Assembly (NCBI GenBank): GCA_964423545.1
Contig: CAYRFV010000282.1
Coordinates: 1-7,151 of the forward strand
Source of the DNA: JALOOE01 sp964423545
GTDB lineage: Bacteria; Chloroflexota; Anaerolineae; CG2-30-64-16
DNA: 7,151 bases
Reading direction: 5' to 3'
How positions within the stretch are numbered: position 1 is the stretch's first letter; every line of letters begins with the position of its first letter. Both the position numbers and the translations under genes were made by a program. Below, piece after piece: positions 1 to 5,096 of the stretch. The notes under the pieces are model-generated. The model ran no database searches and was not told where the DNA came from. It saw only the letters and a program-made list of their open reading frames with translations.

Positions 1-204
1 CGGGTTCGGCGAATCATCGTCGACCAGCCGGTCCCTTGCGCCAAGTGCGGGGCCGAGATCCGCTCAGACCAGACCAAGGCCTTCGAGTGCTCGATGCGCC
101 ACTACCGTGTCGAAACGTTGATTTATTGTCCTGATTCAGTCACTGAGGCATTAGTCTTGATCGGCAGCGCCCAGGCCAGACTCTGTTCTCCGTCTCTGGT
201 GTAA
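1..204 (+). pseudogene. 3' tail of a truncated ORF with a CxxC zinc-ribbon-like motif
   Basis: Frame 1 is open from the left edge to a TAA at 202-204 (67 codons visible). The first 40 residues look protein-like and carry Cys13-x2-Cys16 followed by Cys30 and His34, which could form a small zinc-binding site. From about base 121 the base composition drops to roughly 50-55 % GC and the predicted residues stop looking like the preceding part, so the reading frame may run into foreign or rearranged DNA before its stop. I do not recognise the family. The 5' end lies outside the window, so it could be the genuine end of an upstream gene rather than a broken one. Confidence 0.35.
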
Positions 205-359
205 TTCACTAGGCTCTTGGCCGCAAAGATGACCGGCGCTTCACGCACCATTCTCGGTCCGCCCTCGACAACTCCACGATGGATCACCAAAAGCCCTCGC
301 CGTATCTGATTGAACGGTGCCCCGAATGAATCCAGTTGTTCGCGTTCATGGCAAGCTAG
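205..359. other. Non-coding stretch, lower GC
   Basis: No convincing gene is visible here. The plus strand is closed in the frame leading into the next ORF by TGA (327-329) and TAG (357-359). The minus strand is open through 123-494, but its upper half lies antisense to a more protein-like plus frame. Composition is less GC-rich than the rest of the window, suggesting a separate origin for roughly 121-350. Confidence 0.35.
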
Positions 360-581
360 CTCTTCCAGAACCGGCTCTGCGTCGTCAAGCCGGTCGGCGG
401 CGATGAGACACCGTCGCTCGAGGCGTTCATCTCCCAGAACCTGGAGGAGTTGAGCCGCTTCGCCCGCTCCGAGCGCCTCGCCGGCTTTCGCCATCTCCTC
501 CAGACCTACAACGCCCGCGTCGACGCCATCGAGTCCGATAAGTCGCTGCTCATCGAGATGCCGCAGAACCTGGGCGGATGA
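360..581 (+). pseudogene. Orphan C-terminal fragment of an unrecognised protein
   Basis: After an in-frame TAG at 357-359 the frame is open to TGA at 579-581 (73 codons). Its product looks like the end of a soluble helical protein: a charged helix around SQNLEELSRFARSERLAG, then LLQTYNARVDAIESDK, and the terminal residues EMPQNLGG. There is no convincing start codon or ribosome binding site at the head of the frame and the upstream in-frame codons contain two stops, so I read it as the remnant of a truncated gene. It may or may not belong to the same former gene as the fragment at 1-120. Family not recognised. Confidence 0.3.
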
Positions 582-602
582 TGCGCCCCTGTCCGTTGGG
601 TC

Positions 603-779
603 TTACGGTCTCGCATGTTCGAGATCCGCGACCAGCGACTCGGCCGCCGCGACGGTGCGCGCCCACTGTCCCAGCGGCTCGACGAACAGACGCGCCCTGT
701 GTGTTGTAAAGCTGCACTTCAGCACGCCTGGCGCAGCGACGCGCTGTGTGTTCGACTGCCTCGGCTCGCAAGGCGCCTT
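603..779 (-). pseudogene. Possible minus-strand C-terminal remnant
   Basis: On the minus strand a frame opens after a TGA (complement of 780-782) and ends at TAA (complement of 603-605), 58 codons. The last 30 residues (for example RLFVEPLGQWARTVAAAESL then VADLEHARP) look like a normal protein terminus, while the other minus frame across the same bases reads as low-complexity Arg-rich shadow. There is no start codon with a ribosome binding site, so it would be a decayed gene end pointing away from the operon. The evidence is reading-frame texture only; it could be chance in GC-rich DNA. Confidence 0.22.
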
Positions 780-855
780 TCACGACAGGATGATCGGGTG
801 GCGCCTGTGACGGCCGGAGGGATCAGGCGGAGGTGTCGCTCCTGGGGATGGAGCC

Positions 856-878
856 GCTGCAATCCAGAGGATTGCGGC
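856..878. repeat. Inverted repeat, 7-bp perfect arms with 3-nt spacer
   Basis: GCAATCC (859-865), AGA, GGATTGC (869-875) is a perfect 7-3-7 inverted repeat. The helix can extend outward through a T-G wobble (858/876) and two G-C pairs to about 10 bp in RNA. There is no T-run after it, so an intrinsic terminator is unlikely. It lies about 65 bp upstream of the operon's -35 box and could be a protein-binding site or a transcript hairpin. Confidence 0.5.
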
Positions 879-930
879 ACATGGAGTTCCCGGTTTTCGG
901 GGCGGATGTGGGCGGCGCCAGCGGTCGGCT

Positions 931-947
931 GTCAAGTCACACTTGAC
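931..947. promoter_or_regulatory. Palindromic operator overlapping the -35 box
   Basis: GTCAAGT-CAC-ACTTGAC is a perfect 7-3-7 palindrome whose right arm supplies the first five bases of the -35 hexamer at 943-948. Its centre is GT-N3-AC, the core pattern known for operators of the FadR branch of GntR regulators. That branch includes GlcC- and LldR-type regulators of hydroxy-acid oxidation operons, which would suit the dehydrogenase genes downstream. A protein bound here would block RNA polymerase, so repression is the simplest reading. No regulator gene is visible in the window and the family assignment is inference. Confidence 0.6.
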
Positions 948-971
948 GCCGCACGTGTCCTGGGGTACAAT
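943..971 (+). promoter_or_regulatory. Sigma70-type promoter of the gene cluster
   Basis: TTGACG (943-948) and TACAAT (966-971) are separated by exactly 17 bp. Each differs from the TTGACA/TATAAT consensus at one position. In such GC-rich DNA this match is unlikely to be accidental. Transcription would start near 978, giving a leader of about 140 nt before the ATG at 1118. No other promoter of similar quality was seen further down the cluster, consistent with one operon read from here. Confidence 0.7.
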
Positions 972-1030
972 TGCATTGAACCGCACCCTGGCCCCTCAGT
1001 CGAGACTCCGGCTGCGCCGGCAGGGCAGCG

Positions 1031-1090
1031 CCGGCCGGTGCGCCGGCCGGTGCGCCGGCCGATGCACCGGCCGATGCGCCGGCCGGTGCA
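1031..1090 (+). repeat. 12-bp tandem repeat, five units, in the operon leader
   Basis: Five contiguous units fit the consensus CCGGCCGRTGCR: GGTGCG, GGTGCG, GATGCA, GATGCG and GGTGCA after the constant CCGGCC. Each unit contains self-complementary CCGGCCGG or close relatives, so the transcript leader can fold in many registers. The array ends 10 bp before the purine-rich ribosome binding region (GGGAAAGGG, 1097-1105) of the amidohydrolase gene, so its length could affect translation. It is not CRISPR: units are directly adjacent with no spacers. Confidence 0.9.
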
Positions 1091-1117
1091 TCGGATGGGA
1101 AAGGGCAAGACGACACC

Positions 1118-2506
1118 ATGGCGATCCTCATCAAGCAGGCCAGCTATGTCGTGCGTTCGGCGGACCGCATCGAGCAGGATGCGGATGTGCTGGTCGAGGG
1201 CCGGCGCATCGCCGCCGTGGGCCGGCGCCTGGATGAGGGACCGGACGCCGCGACCCGCGACCGCGGGCTGCAGGTGATCGACGGCCGCGGCCGCGCGGTG
1301 ATCCCCGGCCTGATCAACGCGCACACGCACCTCTATCAGAACTTCCTCAAGGGGCTGAGCGACGATGTCGGCCTGGTCGACTGGTGCCACGCGACCCTCT
1401 ATCCCATGGCCTACGCCATCCATCAGGCGCACTGGAATCGCCACGAGGAGGCAGCCGGCTATCATTGGGCCAGCCTCAGCGCGCTGGAGATGATCCGCGG
1501 CGGGGTGACCTGCTGCGTCGACATGAACATGAACATGGATTCGGTGTTCCACGCCTGGCGCGACAGCGGCATGCGCGGGGTGGGCGCCATCGCGCTCTCC
1601 GACCGGTGGCTGCCGGCGGCGCTGCGCAGCTACCAGGAGGAGATCGTCGCGGACGCGCTGCGGCTGGCGCGCAACTGGCACGGCGTGCACCCCCGCCTCG
1701 ACACGGTGCTGGCGCCCTCCACCCCTTTTCTCTGCACCCGGGAGCTGCTGCTGTGGGCGCGCGACCGGGCCGCAGAGCTCGGCATCGGCCTCCAGATCCA
1801 CCTGGCCGAGACGCACTACGAGGTGGAGCAGCTGCGCGCCGAGGCGGGGCTGACGCCGGTGGCGTACGCGGCCAGCCTGGGGCTGCTCAAGCCGGGGACG
1901 ACTGCGGTGCACTGCGTCCACGTGACCGACGCCGAGATCGATCTGCTGGCCGAGAGCGGCGCGACGGTGGTGCACTGCCCGAAGAGCAACCTGAAGCTGG
2001 GCAGCGGCATTGCGCCGGTGACGAAGATGCTGCGCCGCGGCGCATCGGTGGCGCTGGCTGCCGACGGCGCGGCCTCCAATGACCTCCTCGACATGTTCGA
2101 GGAGACGCGCATGGCCGCGCTGCTGCACAAGGGCGCGAACGAAGATCCCACCGCGATCACCGCGCGCCAGGCGTTTCGCCTGGCGACCGAGGGGGGCGCG
2201 GCTGCGGCCGGGATCGACGCGGGCGCCATCGACCCCGGCAAGCTGGCCGATCTTGCGCTCATCGACCTGGATCAGCCGCACCTGCTGCCGCTGCACGATG
2301 TCATCAACACGCTGGTCTACTGCGCCAGGGCCGGCGATGTGGAGACCACGATCATCGACGGCCAGCTGGTCATGCATCAGCGTGCGATGCGCACCCTCGA
2401 TGAGGAGAAGACGCGGCATGAGGCCGCGCGCTTCGGGGGCGAGATGTACCGGCAGGGGGTCGCGATGTGGCGCGACGTCGCGCCGCGCCAGGGCGCCCCA
2501 CGATGA
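1118..2506 (+). CDS. Amidohydrolase, MTA/SAH deaminase (ATZ/TRZ) family
   Basis: A cytosolic metal-dependent hydrolase of 462 residues, the usual length for the family that deaminates 5'-methylthioadenosine, S-adenosylhomocysteine, guanine-like rings or s-triazines. Metal ligands are visible: His69 and His71 in NAHTH, His228 in HLAET with the adjacent catalytic Glu231, His265 in VHCVH, and Asp316 in AADGAASN. SNLKLGSGIAPV (290-301) and the C-terminal strand with GKLADLALIDLD (374-385) are typical of this subgroup and match MtaD-type enzymes best. From memory, the region carrying the ribose/tail-contacting arginines of the Thermotoga MTA/SAH deaminase looks different here (around 155-175), so the substrate may be another amino-heterocycle. 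The ATG follows a purine-rich GGGAAAGGG with a rather long gap. It is the first gene behind the 943-971 promoter; a 116-bp gap with hairpins separates it from the next. Family confident, substrate not. Confidence 0.88.
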   Translation: MAILIKQASYVVRSADRIEQDADVLVEGRRIAAVGRRLDEGPDAATRDRGLQVIDGRGRAVIPGLINAHTHLYQNFLKGLSDDVGLVDWCHATLYPMAYAIHQAHWNRHEEAAGYHWASLSALEMIRGGVTCCVDMNMNMDSVFHAWRDSGMRGVGAIALSDRWLPAALRSYQEEIVADALRLARNWHGVHPRLDTVLAPSTPFLCTRELLLWARDRAAELGIGLQIHLAETHYEVEQLRAEAGLTPVAYAASLGLLKPGTTAVHCVHVTDAEIDLLAESGATVVHCPKSNLKLGSGIAPVTKMLRRGASVALAADGAASNDLLDMFEETRMAALLHKGANEDPTAITARQAFRLATEGGAAAAGIDAGAIDPGKLADLALIDLDQPHLLPLHDVINTLVYCARAGDVETTIIDGQLVMHQRAMRTLDEEKTRHEAARFGGEMYRQGVAMWRDVAPRQGAPR

Positions 2507-2525
2507 GCGGATGAGCCGGACCCCG

Positions 2526-2564
2526 CCGTGAGGCAGCCGCCTCACGGGCGCTGCCGCCTCACGG
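2526..2564 (+). promoter_or_regulatory. Intergenic hairpin with a duplicated right arm
   Basis: CCGTGAGGC (2526-2534), loop AGCC, then GCCTCACGG (2539-2547) makes a perfect 9-bp stem. The right arm occurs a second time at 2556-2564 as part of a direct repeat of about 16 bp (GCCGCCTCACGG-GCGCT type), so the single left arm can pair with either copy. There is no T-tract, so it is not a classical intrinsic terminator. Position between two co-directional genes suggests RNA processing, partial termination or transcript stabilisation. Confidence 0.55.
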
Positions 2565-2570
2565 CGCTGC

Positions 2571-2604
2571 CGGCCTGGGCCGCGGGCTGCCCGGCTCAGG
2601 CCGG
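2571..2604 (+). repeat. Second GC-rich stem-loop before the formyltransferase gene
   Basis: GGCCTG (2572-2577) can pair with CAGGCC (2597-2602), enclosing CGGG-CTG-CCCG, which gives an imperfect long stem. It sits about 10 bp upstream of the AGGAAG ribosome binding site (2613-2618). It may act with the preceding hairpin to set relative expression of the first two genes; function is inferred from position only. Confidence 0.35.
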
Positions 2605-2622
2605 ATCACTGTAGGAAGCACG

Positions 2623-3612
2623 ATGCGCGTCCTCTTGATGAGCACTCCGGATTTCGGCCGGCCGACCCTGCGAGCGCTGCTCGACCGCGGCTACGAGGTC
2701 GTCGGGCTGGTGTGCCAGCCCGATAAGCCCGCGGGCCGCGGGCTGCGCCCGCTCTCGCCCCCCATGAAGCGCGTGGCGCAGGCGTACGGCGTCCCGGTCT
2801 TCCAGCCCGCCAGCCTGGCCGCCGCCGAGGCGGCCGGCCAGGTGGCCGCGGCCCGGCCCGACCTGATCCTCGTGGCCGCGTACGGCAAGTTCATTCCCGA
2901 CTCGATCCTGGCGCTGGCGGCAGCCGGCGCGCTCAACCTGCATCCGTCGCTGCTGCCGCGCTGGCGCGGCGCATGCCCCGTGCCCGCGGCGATCCTCGCC
3001 GGCGACCGCGAGACCGGCGTCACGGTGCACTTCGTGGTGAACGAGATGGACGCCGGCGCCATCCTGGCCCAGGCCGCGCTGCCGATCACCGAGCGGGACC
3101 GCGCGGGCGATCTGATGGCGCGGCTCGCGGATCTCGGCGCCGGACTCTACGTGACGGCCCTCGAGGAGTGGCTCGCCGGCCGGATCGCGCCGCGGGAGCA
3201 GGATCACGCCGCGGCGGTCTGGTGCGACCGCCTGCACAAAGCGCAGGGGCGGCTGGCGTGGTCGCAGCCCGCCGAACGGCTGGCGCGCCAGGTGCGCGCC
3301 TTCGATCCCTGGCCCGGGGCCTTCACCGACTGGCGCGGCGCGCTGCTGCACGTCCTCGACGCGGAGGCGTGGCCCGACTGGCGCGGCGACCTGGCGCCGG
3401 GGCAGGTGTTTCGCGCCCGCGACACGATCGCCCGCGATACGGTCGCAGGCGATGCGATCGCACGCGATACGATCGCACGCGACCGTATCGCCGTGGCCAC
3501 CGGCCAGGGCGCACTGATCCTGCATCTTCTTCAGGCGGCCGGCAAGCGCGCCCTGCCGGCCCCGGAATTCTGTCGTGGCCAGCGCGACTTCGTGGGAGCG
3601 ACCCTGACCTGA
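2623..3612 (+). CDS. fmt: Methionyl-tRNA formyltransferase-type protein with a pentapeptide-repeat insert
   Basis: Fmt transfers a formyl group from 10-formyltetrahydrofolate to Met-tRNAfMet before translation initiation. The 329-residue product carries the whole family pattern: STPDF near the start, QPDKPAGRG (32-40) with the arginine of the tRNA acceptor-contact loop (Arg39), the formyl-transfer triad Asn105-x-His107 and Asp143 (in EMDAGAIL), SLLPRWRGA (109-117), and a C-terminal OB-fold domain with RAFDPWPGAFT (225-235) and QAAGKRALPA. Residues 266-290 are five pentapeptide units absent from the E. coli protein as I recall it. The start is set by ATG 2623 behind AGGAAG (2613-2618). Unusually for fmt it is not beside def or rsmB here but inside a catabolic-looking cluster, so a second, specialised copy formylating a small molecule is possible. 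The conserved tRNA loop and full C-terminal domain favour true Fmt. Confidence 0.85.
   Translation: MRVLLMSTPDFGRPTLRALLDRGYEVVGLVCQPDKPAGRGLRPLSPPMKRVAQAYGVPVFQPASLAAAEAAGQVAAARPDLILVAAYGKFIPDSILALAAAGALNLHPSLLPRWRGACPVPAAILAGDRETGVTVHFVVNEMDAGAILAQAALPITERDRAGDLMARLADLGAGLYVTALEEWLAGRIAPREQDHAAAVWCDRLHKAQGRLAWSQPAERLARQVRAFDPWPGAFTDWRGALLHVLDAEAWPDWRGDLAPGQVFRARDTIARDTVAGDAIARDTIARDRIAVATGQGALILHLLQAAGKRALPAPEFCRGQRDFVGATLT
3418..3492 (+). repeat. 15-bp in-frame tandem repeat, five units
   Basis: Five contiguous 15-bp units resembling CGCGATACGATCGCA encode residues 266-290 of the formyltransferase: RDTIA twice, RDTVA, GDAIA and RDRIA. Unit length is a multiple of three, so copy-number change keeps the frame. 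The insert falls where E. coli Fmt has a short linker between two strands of the C-terminal OB domain, just before VATGQG. The units do not fit the A(D/N)LXX pentapeptide-repeat family. Confidence 0.9.
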
Positions 3613-3630
3613 CCGGCCAGGTCTACGGTC

Positions 3631-3650
3631 GTCCATCGTCCATCGTCCAA
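3631..3650 (+). repeat. Short 7-bp tandem repeat before the oxidoreductase gene
   Basis: GTCCATC occurs twice in tandem (3631-3637, 3638-3644) followed by a partial third unit GTCCAA (3645-3650) that runs into the ribosome binding site. It occupies much of the 47-bp gap between the fmt stop and the next start. Short enough to be chance, but it fits the pattern of repeats at each junction. Confidence 0.5.
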
Positions 3651-3655
3651 GGAGG
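3649..3655 (+). promoter_or_regulatory. Shine-Dalgarno site that fixes a TTG start
   Basis: AAGGAGG at 3649-3655 is a near-perfect ribosome binding site. The only start-type codon at a usable distance in the long reading frame is TTG at 3660-3662, four bases downstream. The frame itself is open far upstream, through the fmt gene, but those codons are shadow of fmt. Confidence 0.8.
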
Positions 3656-3659
3656 CACC

Positions 3660-5096
3660 TTGAGCCAACTCACCGAGCGGCTGGCCGCCATCTGCGGCGC
3701 CGCATACGTCAGCGATAAGCTGGTGGATCGCATCTGCCACACGCGCGACTGCGGGCCGACCCCCGGCGGCATCCCCGCGGTCATCGTCCGGCCGCGCACC
3801 ACCGAGCAGGTGAGCGCGATCGTGGCAGCAGCCAACGAGAGCAAGACGCCGATCTTCGTCTGGGGCCGATCTTCGACCTTCATCGGCCACGGCATCCGCG
3901 AAGGCTGCATCCTGATGGGCCTCGACCTGATGAACGCGGTCGAGAAGATGGACTTCGACAGCCAGGTGGTCACCGTGCAGACCGGCGCAATCTGGCACGC
4001 GGTCGACGTCGAGCTCAACAAGCGGGGCTGGGAGCTCGCGGTGCCCGGCTCCGGCGGCATGTTCGTCTGCACCGTGGGCGGCTCGGTCGCGTACAACTCG
4101 GTGCCGCACGGCATGGCCGAATACGGCATGACCGGCGACAACGTGGTGGCGCTGGAGGTCGTCCTGCCGAACGGCGAGGTGATCTACACCGGCTCGGCGG
4201 CCAACCGGGCCGCCGCAGGGCTGGCGTTCGAGCGCAACGCCAACGGGCCCGACCTGGCCGGGCTTTTCATCGGCTCGTGCGGGGTCTACGGCATCATCAC
4301 CCGCGTCACCTATCGCATTCGCCAGAAGCCGGAGACCGAGCGCTTCGCGTTCTACGGCTTCGACAGCGTCGATGCGGCGGTGGATGCGGCCCAGGCGCTC
4401 CAACGCCGTCGCGTGCCGACGCACCTGGTTCAGGTCTATGCGGGCCAGAAGCCGCTCGGGGTCGAAGGGGAAGCGTTCCTGCATATCGTCATCCGCGACG
4501 GCATGGCTGCGGCCGAGGAGCGGCTCGTGGCGGCGCACAGCATCTGCAGCGCCTTCAACGGCGTGCGGCTGGACGAGCGGGCGACCGAGCGCTACTGGGT
4601 GCACCACATGTATTCGTGGCTGCGCAACACCCCGCCCGAAGTCTACTACAGCGATCGCCCCTACACCTGCCCGGAGGCGACGGCGTTCATCCCCACGCAG
4701 CGCGTCAAAGATGCGCTGCGCTATCTGAGGAGCTATGAGGCGGAGCACGCCGACGAATTCGCTCGCTACGGCATCCGCATTAAGGCGTACGACGTCTACT
4801 ACAGCCGGAACGCCGCGTTCATCTGGATCGACACCCTCTTCCCGGAGCTGGATGCGGAGGCGTGGCGCTACGGCGTCAAGATGCGCGCCGATTATTCCGA
4901 GTATTTGTGGAGCCGCTACGGCTCGCCGGGCGGCATCCTGGCGCCGCTGGCCGAGCACATCATGCCCAAGTTGGGGGGCGGCTATGCGCTGATGAAGGCG
5001 CTGAAGCATACGCTCGACCCCAACGGCATCCTGAACCCGGGCATCCTGGGATTGAACGGCGGCAACGGCAACGGGAGGAACGGCCATGAGCAGTGA
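3660..5096 (+). CDS. FAD-linked oxidoreductase (GlcD / vanillyl-alcohol-oxidase fold)
   Basis: A 478-residue flavoprotein with an N-terminal PCMH-type FAD domain and C-terminal substrate cap. The FAD domain starts with PAVIVRPRTTEQVSAIV (39-55); WGRSSTFIG (68-76) stands where the pyrophosphate-binding loop lies. CTVGGSVAYNS (137-147) resembles GlcD-type proteins, and GVYGIITRVTYRI (208-220) closes the FAD domain. LDPNGILNPG (452-461) is the usual C-terminal hallmark. The 190-225 region also recalls 4-cresol dehydrogenase and vanillyl-alcohol oxidase, so the substrate could be a hydroxy acid, an alcohol or another CH-X compound. No signal peptide or membrane segment is seen, so it is likely cytosolic. 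The last 11 bp overlap the Fe-S gene, indicating coupled translation of two subunits of one dehydrogenase. The protein ends in a Gly/Asn-rich tail (466-476). The start is TTG 3660 after AAGGAGG. Fold confident, substrate unknown; there is no GlcE-like third subunit in the visible region. Confidence 0.88.
   Translation: MSQLTERLAAICGAAYVSDKLVDRICHTRDCGPTPGGIPAVIVRPRTTEQVSAIVAAANESKTPIFVWGRSSTFIGHGIREGCILMGLDLMNAVEKMDFDSQVVTVQTGAIWHAVDVELNKRGWELAVPGSGGMFVCTVGGSVAYNSVPHGMAEYGMTGDNVVALEVVLPNGEVIYTGSAANRAAAGLAFERNANGPDLAGLFIGSCGVYGIITRVTYRIRQKPETERFAFYGFDSVDAAVDAAQALQRRRVPTHLVQVYAGQKPLGVEGEAFLHIVIRDGMAAAEERLVAAHSICSAFNGVRLDERATERYWVHHMYSWLRNTPPEVYYSDRPYTCPEATAFIPTQRVKDALRYLRSYEAEHADEFARYGIRIKAYDVYYSRNAAFIWIDTLFPELDAEAWRYGVKMRADYSEYLWSRYGSPGGILAPLAEHIMPKLGGGYALMKALKHTLDPNGILNPGILGLNGGNGNGRNGHEQ
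5073..5078 (+). promoter_or_regulatory. Ribosome binding site of the Fe-S gene, inside the preceding gene
   Basis: GGGAGG lies seven bases before ATG 5086 and within the codons for the Gly/Asn-rich tail of the FAD protein. It decides the start of the Fe-S subunit and places it 11 bp inside the upstream gene. Confidence 0.75.

Noticed and set aside
123..494. Minus-strand ORF of 123 codons in the left region
   Set aside because: No ribosome binding site was recognised, no family resemblance, and its first half is antisense to a more protein-like plus-strand fragment (360-581). Kept only as a possibility in the description of the region.
700..752. Direct repeat CTGTGTGTT (about 700 and 744)
   Set aside because: Only nine bases, no associated insertion-sequence features or matching inverted ends; plausible by chance.
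615..1277. Plus-strand ORF of 220 codons spanning the promoter and leader
   Set aside because: It runs through the promoter, the 12-bp repeat and into the amidohydrolase gene in another frame; the product is Arg/Pro-rich with no domain. It is a shadow frame.
932..2545. Long minus-strand open frame (537 codons) opposite the amidohydrolase gene
   Set aside because: It is the antisense of a gene with clear catalytic motifs; its product is Arg/His/Gly/Ala-rich low complexity, typical of shadow frames in high-GC DNA. The same applies to the minus frames 2596-3636, 3531-5129, 5227-6381 and 6236-7090.
2526..2604. Intrinsic terminator after the amidohydrolase gene
   Set aside because: Stable stems exist but no T-run follows, and the next gene has its own ribosome binding site with no clear promoter, so read-through is more likely.
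3418..3492. Pentapeptide-repeat (A(D/N)LXX) protein domain
   Set aside because: The five-residue period fits but the units lack the central Leu/Phe pattern needed for the right-handed quadrilateral helix, and only five units exist inside an otherwise normal Fmt protein.
2973..3659. N-terminal extension of the FAD oxidoreductase reaching back into fmt
   Set aside because: The frame is open but encodes Arg/Gly/Ala-rich shadow sequence under fmt. A strong ribosome binding site and TTG at 3660 give a normal-length protein.
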